Part shown: positions 26,106-33,377 of the stretch, in pieces
How the letters are laid out: each line of letters begins with the position of its first letter
Position numbering within the stretch: the stretch's first letter is position 1
Origin: Variovorax boronicumulans
GTDB taxonomy: Bacteria > Pseudomonadota > Gammaproteobacteria > Burkholderiales > Burkholderiaceae_C
Reading direction: 5' to 3'
NCBI RefSeq assembly: GCF_029892485.1
Contig: NZ_JARXVG010000018.1
Location: forward strand, 1-64,000
Length of the DNA stretch: 64,000 nt
Program-made: the position numbers and the translations under genes
The notes under the pieces: model-generated
Told to the model about the DNA's origin: nothing
The model's input: the letters and a program-made list of their open reading frames with translations, nothing else
Database searches by the model: none

Positions 26106-26954
26106 ATGACGATCCAGACCGTCGGCATCATCGGCGCCGGAACGATGGGCAATGGCATTGCGCAGGCCTGCGCGGTGTCCGGTGTGAACGTGGTGATGAT
26201 CGATGTGGCCCAGGCGGCCGTCGACAAGGGCCTCGCCACCATCTCGGGCAGCCTCGACCGCCTGATCAAGAAAGAAAAGCTCACTGCCGAGCAGAAGGCC
26301 GCGGCGCTCGCGCTGATCAAGGGCTCCACCAACTACGACGACCTGAAGGGCGCGCAACTCGTCATCGAGGCGGCCACCGAGAACCACGCGCTCAAGCTCA
26401 AGATCCTGAAGCAGGTCGACGAGCTGCTGGCGCCCGAGGTGATCGTCGCGTCGAACACCTCGTCGATCTCGATCACGCAACTGGCCGCCGCCACCTCGCG
26501 CCCCGACCGCTTCATCGGCATGCACTTCTTCAACCCGGTGCCGATGATGGCGCTGGTGGAGCTGATCCGCGGCTACCTCACGAGCGACGCCACGCACGAC
26601 GCCGTCAAGGCGCTGGCCGAGAAGCTGGGCAAGTCGCCGATCACGGTGAAGAACGCGCCGGGCTTCGTGGTCAACCGGATCCTGGTGCCGATGATCAACG
26701 AGGCTTTCTTCGTGCTGTCCGAAGGCATCGCCACCGCCGAAGACATCGACGCCGGCATGAAGCTGGGCTGCAACCAGCCCATCGGCCCGCTGGCGCTGGC
26801 CGACATGATCGGCCTCGATGTGTGCCTGGCCGTGATGGAGGTGTACCTCGAGCAGTTCGGCGATTCCAAGTACCGCCCCTGCCCCCTGCTCAAGGAAATG
26901 GTTGCTGCAGGTCAACTGGGCCGCAAGACCGGCCGCGGCGTGTACACCTACTGA
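26106..26954 (+). CDS. 3-hydroxybutyryl-CoA dehydrogenase
   Basis: The 282-residue NAD-dependent enzyme oxidises 3-hydroxyacyl-CoA or runs in reverse. The Rossmann motif GIIGAGTMGNGIA is at 8-20. SNTSSISITQLA, the catalytic His in GMHFFNPVPMM, and the conserved PGFVVNRIL follow. Length is that of the monofunctional short enzymes. AAGGAG lies 8 bases before the ATG at 26106. It is followed by an enoyl-CoA hydratase-like gene after 36 bases, so the pair covers two consecutive beta-oxidation steps. Confidence 0.95.
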   Translation: MTIQTVGIIGAGTMGNGIAQACAVSGVNVVMIDVAQAAVDKGLATISGSLDRLIKKEKLTAEQKAAALALIKGSTNYDDLKGAQLVIEAATENHALKLKILKQVDELLAPEVIVASNTSSISITQLAAATSRPDRFIGMHFFNPVPMMALVELIRGYLTSDATHDAVKALAEKLGKSPITVKNAPGFVVNRILVPMINEAFFVLSEGIATAEDIDAGMKLGCNQPIGPLALADMIGLDVCLAVMEVYLEQFGDSKYRPCPLLKEMVAAGQLGRKTGRGVYTY

Positions 26955-26990
26955 GCCTCACAACAAGAACAACCCGGAGACAAAAAACCA

Positions 26991-27806
26991 ATGACTGCCA
27001 CGCCCACCACACCGCCCGTCGAAGGCTGCATCGACACCCAGGTGCTCGACCATGTGCTGCTGATCGGCATCAACCGTCCGGCCAAGCGCAACGGCTGGAC
27101 GCCGCCGATGTTCAAGCAACTGGCCGAGGCCTACACGCGCCTGGACGACGACCCGAACCTGCGCGTTGGCGTGCTGCATGCCTTCGGCGACCACTTCACG
27201 GCGGGCCTCGATCTGCCGGCGGTCACCGAGTACATGAAGCGCGGCGAGAAGGCGATTCCCGCCGGCCTGGTGGAGCCGCACGACTTCGGCCTGCCCGACT
27301 ACCGCCGCCGCACCAAGCCGATGGTGGTGGCCGTGAAGGGCATCTGCTTCACGGTCGGCATCGAGCTGATGCTGGGCGCGGACATCGTGGTGGCCGCCGA
27401 CAACTGCCGCTTCTCGCAGATGGAAGTGCAGCGCGGCATCATGGCCACGGGCGGCGCCACGCTGCGCATGGCCGAGCGCGCGGGCGTGGGCAATGCGATG
27501 CTGCATCTGCTCACGGCGGACGAGTTCGACAGCGCCGAGGCCTATCGCCTGAACTTCGTGCAGAAGGTGGTGCCGGCCGGGCAGGAGCTCGATGCGGCGC
27601 TGGCCATTGCGCAGCGCATCGCGGCGCAGGCACCGCTCGCGGTCGTGGCCACGCGGCTCAATGTGATCAAGGCCGTCGAGCAAGGGCCGCTCGCGGCGGT
27701 GTCGGAATTCATCGAGACGCAGAAGCGGCTCTCCAACAGCGAGGACGCGGCCGAAGGCGTGCGCTCCTTCGTCGAGCGGCGTCCCGCGCGTTTCAGCGGT
27801 CGTTGA
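26991..27806 (+). CDS. Enoyl-CoA hydratase/isomerase (crotonase) family protein
   Basis: The 271-residue protein has the crotonase fold. Oxyanion-hole residues lie in HFTAGLDL and KGICFTVG. Glutamates lie at the two catalytic positions of hydratases: one in TVGIELMLGADI and one in FSQMEVQRGI. Both being present favours hydratase activity. Substrate is not determined. It is in one operon with the upstream 3-hydroxybutyryl-CoA dehydrogenase and probably with the downstream secreted serine hydrolase, 30 bases further on. Confidence 0.9.
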   Translation: MTATPTTPPVEGCIDTQVLDHVLLIGINRPAKRNGWTPPMFKQLAEAYTRLDDDPNLRVGVLHAFGDHFTAGLDLPAVTEYMKRGEKAIPAGLVEPHDFGLPDYRRRTKPMVVAVKGICFTVGIELMLGADIVVAADNCRFSQMEVQRGIMATGGATLRMAERAGVGNAMLHLLTADEFDSAEAYRLNFVQKVVPAGQELDAALAIAQRIAAQAPLAVVATRLNVIKAVEQGPLAAVSEFIETQKRLSNSEDAAEGVRSFVERRPARFSGR

Positions 27807-27836
27807 TGATGAATTCCACCGGAGCCTTGTAGACCC

Positions 27837-29165
27837 ATGTCCTTTTTCAAACGCACGGCGCTTGCCGCCGCCTTCACACTGCTCGCCGTGAACACCTCCT
27901 ACGCACAGACGCCCGCACCCGCCGCGCTGCCCGACCCCGCGGCCACCTCGGCCGACGCGCTCGGCTGGATGAAGGGCTTTCCGCCCCCGCCCGACAAGCA
28001 GATCACCTTCGACAACCCGGCCGGCGGCGTGTTTCCGCGCACGCGCTGGAGCTTCTCGCACGTGCGCGAGACAGTGCCCACGGCCAACGTGTGGCGTGGC
28101 AGTGGCGCCGCGAGCCCCTTGCCTTTGGCACCGCGCGACGACATCGAGGCCGTCACTTTCAAGCCGCTCGGCGGCGAAGAGACCGTGACCTTCGCGCAGA
28201 TGATCCCGCGCACCTACACCGACGGCATCCTCGTGATGCACCGCGGCCGCGTGGTCTACGAGAAGTACTTCGGCGCGCTCACGCCCGAGCGGCCGCACAT
28301 CGCGATGTCGGTGACCAAGTCCTTCGTCGGCACGCTCGCGGCGATTCTTGCGGACGAGGGCAAGCTCGATCCGTCGGCGCCCGTCACCAAGTACCTGCCC
28401 GAACTCAAGGACACCGCGTATGGCGACGCCACGGTGCGCCAGGTGATGGACATGACCGTCGGCGTGCACTACTCCGAGAACTACGCCGACCCGAAGGCCG
28501 AGATCTGGGACTACGCACGCGCCGGCGGCATGTTGACGCAAGGGCCGAACTACACGGGCCCCAAGTCGTTCTACGAATTCCTCGTGACGCTGAAGAAGGA
28601 AGGCGCGCACGACGCCGCCTTCGCCTACAAGACGGTGAACGCCGAGGTGCTCGCGTGGATTCTTCGCCGCGCAAGCAACCAGTCGCTGGCCGACCTGCTG
28701 AGCGAGAAGATCTGGCGCCGCATCGGCGCCGAGCAGGACGCGTACTTCATGGTCGACCGCATCGGCACCGAGTCGGGCGGCGGCGGCTTGAACACGGTGC
28801 TGCGCGACCTCGCGCGCTTCGGCGAGACCATGCGCAACGGCGGGCGCGCGCCCAACGGACAGCAAGCCATTCCGAAGGCGGTGGTCGAAGACATCCAGCG
28901 CGGCGGCGACCCGGCCAAGTTCGCCAAGGCCGGCTATGCACTGCTGCAGGGCTGGTCATACCGCGACATGTGGTGGGTGTCGCACAACCCACATGGCGCC
29001 TACATGGCGCGCGGCATCCACGGCCAGAGCATCTACGTCGATCCGAAGGCGGAGATGGTGATCGTGCGCTACGCCGCTCACCCGATAGCGGCGAATGGCG
29101 GGAACGATCCGCTCACGCTGCCGGCATTCCAGGCGGTGGCCGAGGCGCTGATCGCGCGGCCCTGA
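27837..29165 (+). CDS. Secreted serine hydrolase, class C beta-lactamase / NylB-like family
   Basis: The 442-residue protein has a signal peptide (MSFFKRTALAAAFTLLAVNT, then SYAQ). SVTK at 158-161 is the SxxK motif with Ser158 as nucleophile, and YSEN at 212-215 is the second motif. The surroundings (RQVMDMTVGVHYSENY, GVNxx-type spacing) resemble 6-aminohexanoate-dimer hydrolases (NylB) and esterases more than true AmpC enzymes. It acts in the periplasm or outside on an amide or ester. It follows the crotonase gene by 30 bases and might release the acid later handled by the CoA enzymes, which is only inferred. Confidence 0.88.
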   Translation: MSFFKRTALAAAFTLLAVNTSYAQTPAPAALPDPAATSADALGWMKGFPPPPDKQITFDNPAGGVFPRTRWSFSHVRETVPTANVWRGSGAASPLPLAPRDDIEAVTFKPLGGEETVTFAQMIPRTYTDGILVMHRGRVVYEKYFGALTPERPHIAMSVTKSFVGTLAAILADEGKLDPSAPVTKYLPELKDTAYGDATVRQVMDMTVGVHYSENYADPKAEIWDYARAGGMLTQGPNYTGPKSFYEFLVTLKKEGAHDAAFAYKTVNAEVLAWILRRASNQSLADLLSEKIWRRIGAEQDAYFMVDRIGTESGGGGLNTVLRDLARFGETMRNGGRAPNGQQAIPKAVVEDIQRGGDPAKFAKAGYALLQGWSYRDMWWVSHNPHGAYMARGIHGQSIYVDPKAEMVIVRYAAHPIAANGGNDPLTLPAFQAVAEALIARP

Positions 29166-29180
29166 TTCTTCTTCAGTTCA

Positions 29181-29957
29181 TCAAAGGGCGGCGCGCTCGC
29201 GGGCAATCACGAGCAGGCCGTCCATGATCAGGCTCTCGACCAGTTCGAAGTGCCCGTTCATGACGGGCGCCATCTTCCAGCCCGCGCCGCCGGTCATGAA
29301 GCAGGCCGGCTCCTCGCCGCAGTGCGAGCGCACGTGCTGCACCATGCGCTCGACCGCGCCCGCGATGGCGTAGGTTCCGCCGCTGGTGAGCGCATCGCTG
29401 GTGTTGGTGGGAAATTCACGCACTTCGCCGGTCGGCACATGCAGGCCCGCGGTGCCCGACTCCAGCGCGCGCAGCATGATGCCGTGGCCCGGCAGGATCA
29501 ACCCACCGAGGAACTTGCCGCTGGCGTCGATCGCCTCCACCGTGACCGCCGTGCCGATCAGCACCACCACCATCGGCCGCGCCGGCCCTTGCGCGAGCAT
29601 GCGGTGGCGGGCGCCGATCATTGCCACGAAGCGGTCGGCACCCAGGCGCGTGGGGTGGTCGTAACCGTTGACGATGCCCGCCTCGCCCGGGCTGGACACC
29701 ACCCAGCGCGGCGTGCAGTCGAAGCGCTCGACGATCTGCTCTTCGGCGCGGCGCCGCAGGGTGTCGCCGGCCACCACGCAGCCGAGCATGGAACCGGGTG
29801 CAGGCAGGTCGGCCCAGGGGCCATCGGCCAATCGTTCGATGTGGTCCAGGAACTCCGCGCCCGAGGCCTGCAACGCGGCGCCCGGATGCGCCCCGTCGTA
29901 GAGCGCCCATTTGAGGCGGGTGTTGCCGATGTCGATTGCGAGGAAGGGGGATGCCAT
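29181..29957 (-). CDS. coaX: Type III pantothenate kinase
   Basis: The 258-residue enzyme phosphorylates pantothenate in the first committed step of CoA synthesis. It belongs to the ASKHA fold and shows AIDIGNTRLKWAL at the N-terminus (phosphate-1 motif), RLGADRF, the IGTAVTVEAI strand and the GGLILPGHGIMLRAL segment. The ATG at 29957 gives the normal start; the frame continues upstream without family similarity. It is convergent with the serine hydrolase (15-base gap) and divergent from the kbp-like gene. Confidence 0.94.
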   Translation of the reverse strand: MASPFLAIDIGNTRLKWALYDGAHPGAALQASGAEFLDHIERLADGPWADLPAPGSMLGCVVAGDTLRRRAEEQIVERFDCTPRWVVSSPGEAGIVNGYDHPTRLGADRFVAMIGARHRMLAQGPARPMVVVLIGTAVTVEAIDASGKFLGGLILPGHGIMLRALESGTAGLHVPTGEVREFPTNTSDALTSGGTYAIAGAVERMVQHVRSHCGEEPACFMTGGAGWKMAPVMNGHFELVESLIMDGLLVIARERAAL

Positions 29958-30091
29958 GCGCGGGATTATTGCGACTTTGTTGTTATTCCTGCTGGCGCGT
30001 CTTTGACACACGCGGCATGGGCCTACGCTGCCCTGCGGTGGTCCACCGCTACATTCGCAAATTCCATCCATCACGGCACAAGGAGAACACC

Positions 30092-30556
30092 ATGGGATTG
30101 CTCAGTTTCATCAAGGAAGCCGGTGAAAAACTGTTCGGCGGCTCGTCGGCCCAGGCGGCCACGCCCGATGCGAACACGGCGGCCGCAGCCGCTATCAAGA
30201 CCTACATCGAGACACAGAACCTCGGCCTCACCGGACTCGAAGTGACCTACACCGCCAGCAGCGGCGTGGTGACCCTCGCAGGCCAGGCGCCCTCGCAAGA
30301 GGCCAGCGAGAAAGCCTCGCTCGCCGCAGGCAACGTGGCCAACGTCACGAGCGTGGACAACAACCTGGTCGCCCCCGCAGCACCACCCGCGCAGTACCAC
30401 GACGTGGTCAAGGGCGACACGCTCTCGGCCATCTCGAAGAAGTACTACGGCGACGCCAACAAGTACAACGCGATCTTCGAGGCGAACAAGCCGATGCTGT
30501 CGCATCCGGACAAGATCTATCCGGGGCAGAAGCTGCGGATTCCGGCGCTGAGCTGA
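30092..30556 (+). CDS. kbp: BON- and LysM-domain protein, Kbp (YgaU) homologue
   Basis: The 154-residue protein begins MGLLSFIKEAGEKLFGG and ends with a LysM domain, KGDTLSAISKKYYGDANKYN, then IFEANKPMLSHPDKIYPGQK. Both ends and the BON domain in between (about 30-95) follow E. coli Kbp closely. Kbp binds potassium in the cytoplasm and is needed for growth at high external K+. There is no signal peptide, in agreement. An AAGGAG site precedes the ATG at 30092. It is monocistronic, ended by a strong terminator. Confidence 0.92.
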   Translation: MGLLSFIKEAGEKLFGGSSAQAATPDANTAAAAAIKTYIETQNLGLTGLEVTYTASSGVVTLAGQAPSQEASEKASLAAGNVANVTSVDNNLVAPAAPPAQYHDVVKGDTLSAISKKYYGDANKYNAIFEANKPMLSHPDKIYPGQKLRIPALS

Positions 30557-30566
30557 TCCGATCGCA

Positions 30567-30605
30567 ACAAAAGGCCCACTGGAAACGGTGGGCCTTTTGT
30601 TTTTT
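30567..30605 (+). terminator. Intrinsic terminator of the kbp-like gene
   Basis: A 13-bp perfect stem (ACAAAAGGCCCAC/GTGGGCCTTTTGT) with an 8-nt loop is followed by T5 (TTTTTT counting the last stem base). It begins 11 bases after the stop codon. Confidence 0.93.
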
Positions 30606-30626
30606 CGCGGTCTTTGTTCAGGGCGT

Positions 30627-30722
30627 GTGCACAGGCCACCGGGTACTCCCCTCCGCGAATGTCCTCCGGCCTGCGGCCTCCCCCTTGATTTCGCTGCGGG
30701 GAGCACCCGATGCCCTGTGCAC
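30627..30722. repeat. Nested inverted repeat, unit C
   Basis: Outer arms at 30627-30647 and 30702-30722 match at about 18 of 21 bases, with GTGCACAGG and CCTGTGCAC at the ends. The core (CTCCGCGAATGTCCTCCG, then a G+C palindrome, then a TTTCGCTGCG segment) recurs in opposite orientation in unit D. The gene-free stretch 30557-30877 contains the terminator and these two units and nothing else recognisable. Confidence 0.75.
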
Positions 30723-30770
30723 TTGGGCACGCTGCCGGTGTGCGGCCGATCAACGACCGCTGCGCATGAC

Positions 30771-30864
30771 GATCACGCCGACGGGGTGCCTTGCGCAGCG
30801 AAATAAAGGGGGAGCCCGAAGGGCGGAGGACATTCGCGGAGCAAGGTACCCCGTCGGCGTGATC
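30771..30864. repeat. Nested inverted repeat, unit D
   Basis: Arms of 24 bases at 30771-30794 and 30841-30864 differ at one base. The core between them is the reverse complement of the unit C core at roughly 85 percent identity by eye. The pair thus repeats the architecture of units A and B at 19.4-19.9 kb, with a different sequence. The right arm ends 13 bases before the stop of the rhodanese gene. Confidence 0.78.
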
Positions 30865-30877
30865 GCCGCACCGAACG

Positions 30878-31288
30878 CTAGTTCTGCTTCCAGGGCAGCC
30901 CGCGCTTGCGCCACCCACCGAGCAATCCGCGATGCCCCTGCTCATCCGGATTCCCTTCGAAGCCTTCGAGGATGTTGTAAGCCTCCAGCCCCAGTTCGGT
31001 AGCGCGCTTGGCGGCCGCGATGGAACGCACACCGCTGCGACACAGCAGCACCAGCTTCTTGCCGCCTTCACCCGCAGCACGCACACCGTCATCGAACGCC
31101 GGGTTCAGCGCCATGCCCGGCCATTGCTTCCACGCCAGCGGCACGGCGCCTGGCACATAGCCGACCCACTCGCGCTCGGCATCGGTGCGCACGTCGACCA
31201 GCACGGCCTCGCCGCTCGTGAGCCACTGTGCGGCCTGCTCGGGCGTCACGTCGCCGGCGTAGCCTTTTTCACCAACGGGTTCAGTCAT
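30878..31288 (-). CDS. Rhodanese-like domain protein
   Basis: The 136-residue single-domain protein has the rhodanese pattern VLVDVRTDAEREWVGYVPGA and the active-site loop LLCRSGVRS with Cys83, which would carry the persulfide or sulfur. The C-terminal EGFEGNPDEQGHRG segment is typical of a betaproteobacterial subgroup. The start at MTEPVGEKGY (31288) is preferred; an ATG at 31306 is possible. Likely role is sulfur transfer in the cytoplasm, partner unknown. It is divergent from the TRAP transporter operon. Confidence 0.9.
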   Translation of the reverse strand: MTEPVGEKGYAGDVTPEQAAQWLTSGEAVLVDVRTDAEREWVGYVPGAVPLAWKQWPGMALNPAFDDGVRAAGEGGKKLVLLCRSGVRSIAAAKRATELGLEAYNILEGFEGNPDEQGHRGLLGGWRKRGLPWKQN

Positions 31289-31373
31289 TTCTCTGCATCC
31301 TTCCATTTCATTAGGGTTACCTCGCGGGCTGCGGTCATCTTTACCTCGCCCGGCGCCCGCCGGATGGTGGAAT

Positions 31374-31393
31374 TTTTCACCGGTTCGTGAAAA
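31374..31393. promoter_or_regulatory. Perfect inverted repeat between the rhodanese and TRAP genes
   Basis: TTTTCAC-N6-GTGAAAA has 7-base perfect arms in a 20-base site. It lies 86 bases before the rhodanese ATG and 114 bases before the dctP-like ATG. The size and symmetry suit a dimeric repressor site, or a small mRNA hairpin. Regulator unknown. The rest of 31289-31506 holds no ORF of note. Confidence 0.5.
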
Positions 31394-31506
31394 CCCTGTT
31401 TGTCGCGTTTTCGCGCGCGCCAAAGATCGGGCTTGGGCCTGTCGAACATAACTCCAAGATGGCGGGCAGGGTTTCTTCGGTCAGAAATTGGATGGAGAGA
31501 GACAAC

Positions 31507-32616
31507 ATGACAGAGAGCAAATCACCCCGCCGCCGCAACCTCCTGAAGGGTGCAGCCGTGGCCGCAGGCGCCATGTCGGCGCCTATGGTCAGCATGGCCC
31601 AGACCACGTCGCTGCGCTTCCAGAGCACCTGGCCCGCGAAAGACATCTTCCACGAGTACGCCAACGACTTCGCCAAGAAGGTGAACGACATGGCCGGCGG
31701 CCGCCTGAAGATCGAGGTGCTGCCTTCCGGCGCCGTGGTGCCTGCGTTCCAGCTGCTGGAGGCGGTGAACAAGGGCACGCTCGACGGCGGCCATGGCGTG
31801 GTGGCCTACCACTACGGCAAGAACTCGGCGCTGGCGCTGTGGGGCTCGGGTCCGGGCTTCGGCATGGACGCCAACACCGTGCTGGCCTGGCACAACTACG
31901 GCGGCGGCAAGGCGTTGCTCGAGGAGATCTACAAGAGCCTGAACATGGAGGTGGTGTCCTACCTCTACGGCCCGATGCCCACGCAGCCGCTGGGCTGGTT
32001 CAAGAAACCGGTGGCCAAGGTGGAAGACATGAAGGGGCTCAAGTTCCGCACCGTGGGGCTGGCCGTGGACATGTTCACCGAGATGGGCACCGCGGTGAAC
32101 CCGCTGCCCGGCGGCGAAATCGTGCCTGCGCTGGACCGCGGGCTGATCGACGCGGCCGAGTTCAACAACGCATCGAGCGACCGCACGCTGGGCTTTCCCG
32201 ACGTGGTGAAGAACTGCATGCTGCAGAGCTTCCACCAGTCGGGCGAGCAGTTCGAGGTGCTGTTCAACAAGGGCAAGTACAGCGGGCTGTCGCAGGAGCT
32301 GCGCTCGATCATCGACTACGCCGTGCAGGCCGCGAGCGCCGACATGAGCTGGAAGGCGGTGCAGCGCAATTCGCAGGACTATGCGGACATGAAGAAGGCC
32401 GGCATCAAGTTCTACAAGACGCCCGATGCGGTGCTGCGCGCGCAACTCGCCGCGTGGGACAAGACGGTGGAGAAGAAGGCCGGGGAGAACCCGCTCTTCA
32501 AGAAGGTGCTCGATTCGCAGCGCGTCTTCGCCGAGCGCGCGCTGCAGTGGCAGAACGACTACGGCGTCGATTTCAAGATGGCCTACAACCATTACTTCAG
32601 CAAAAAGAAGAGCTGA
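31507..32616 (+). CDS. TRAP transporter substrate-binding protein (DctP family), Tat-exported
   Basis: The 369-residue periplasmic receptor starts MTESKSPRRRNLLKGAAVAA: a twin-arginine signal, so it is folded before export. The mature part has LRFQSTWPAKDIFHEYANDF and the conserved MKGLKFRTVGLAVDMFTEMG, which contains the carboxylate-binding Arg of TRAP receptors. The subtype resembles those for keto acids and other mono-carboxylates (TakP-like). It is the first gene of a dctP-dctQ-dctM operon and is separated from dctQ by a strong hairpin. A longer in-frame start at 31387 would disrupt the signal peptide. Confidence 0.92.
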   Translation: MTESKSPRRRNLLKGAAVAAGAMSAPMVSMAQTTSLRFQSTWPAKDIFHEYANDFAKKVNDMAGGRLKIEVLPSGAVVPAFQLLEAVNKGTLDGGHGVVAYHYGKNSALALWGSGPGFGMDANTVLAWHNYGGGKALLEEIYKSLNMEVVSYLYGPMPTQPLGWFKKPVAKVEDMKGLKFRTVGLAVDMFTEMGTAVNPLPGGEIVPALDRGLIDAAEFNNASSDRTLGFPDVVKNCMLQSFHQSGEQFEVLFNKGKYSGLSQELRSIIDYAVQAASADMSWKAVQRNSQDYADMKKAGIKFYKTPDAVLRAQLAAWDKTVEKKAGENPLFKKVLDSQRVFAERALQWQNDYGVDFKMAYNHYFSKKKS

Positions 32617-32641
32617 GAGAGATCTGCCGATGACGGTTTGC

Positions 32642-32678
32642 GCCAGCCATCCGGAACGCTCCGGATGGCTGGCTTTCT
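32642..32678 (+). terminator. Intra-operon terminator-like hairpin between receptor and permease genes
   Basis: A 14-bp perfect stem (GCCAGCCATCCGGA/TCCGGATGGCTGGC) with a 4-nt loop is followed by TTTCT. It lies 25 bases after the receptor stop and 30 bases before the dctQ-like start. It would reduce read-through and stabilise the receptor mRNA, giving more receptor than permease. Confidence 0.8.
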
Positions 32679-32708
32679 GATGCGTGCTTTTCTGCCTGCC
32701 ATGCCTTC

Positions 32709-33377
32709 ATGACCATCCAACGTTTCCTCCATACCGTCGACCGGTTCAGCATGGTCGTGGGCAAGACCTTCTCGTGGCTCATCGTGGCGCTGATGCTGCT
32801 GGTGTGCGGCGAAGTCTTCAAGCGCTATGCGCTCAACGCGCCCACCGCCTGGATCTTCGACGCCAACAACATGCTCTACGGCACGCTCTTCATGATGGGC
32901 GGCGCCTACACGCTCTCGCAGGCCGGCCATGTGCGCGGCGACTTCTTCTACGGCAGCATGAAGCCGCGCACGCAGGCTGCGCTCGACCTCGTGCTGTTCG
33001 CGGTCTTCTTCCTCCCCGGCGTGGTGGCGCTCACCTGGTCGGGCTGGACCTACTTCGGCGAATCGCTCGCGATGCGCGAGCAGACCTTCAATGCCGACCC
33101 GATACCGGTGTACCCCTTCAAGTTCGTCATTCCGATCGCCGGCGCGGTGCTGCTGCTGCAGGGCATCGCGGAGATGGTGCGCTGCGCGCTGTGCCTGAAG
33201 ACCGGCGTGTGGACGCCGCGGCTGAAGGATGCCGAAGAGATGGACGTGGTCGGCGAGCAGCTCGCCGGCAGCAGCTACGTCGACGAGGCCGACAAGCGCG
33301 AAGTGATCGACAGGGCCAAGTCCATCGAGCAGGCCGCACAACAACGCAAGAGCGACTCGACCGGAGGTGCCGTATGA
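32709..33377 (+). CDS. TRAP transporter small permease (DctQ family)
   Basis: The 222-residue inner-membrane protein has four hydrophobic helices and the DctQ features: FLHTVDRFSMVVGKTFSWLI at the start, an MMGGAYTLSQAGHVRGDFFY loop, and YPFKFVIPIAGAVLLLQGIAE. The C-terminus extends about 45 charged residues past the last helix, longer than usual. It overlaps the dctM-like gene by 4 bases (ATGA), so the two subunits are translationally coupled. Confidence 0.92.
   Translation: MTIQRFLHTVDRFSMVVGKTFSWLIVALMLLVCGEVFKRYALNAPTAWIFDANNMLYGTLFMMGGAYTLSQAGHVRGDFFYGSMKPRTQAALDLVLFAVFFLPGVVALTWSGWTYFGESLAMREQTFNADPIPVYPFKFVIPIAGAVLLLQGIAEMVRCALCLKTGVWTPRLKDAEEMDVVGEQLAGSSYVDEADKREVIDRAKSIEQAAQQRKSDSTGGAV

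Noticed and set aside
30003..30031. TTGACA-based promoter for the kbp-like gene
   Set aside because: TTGACA at 30003-30008 is perfect, but the only -10-like sequence (TACGCT at 30024) has a 15-base spacer and poor match, so it was not listed.
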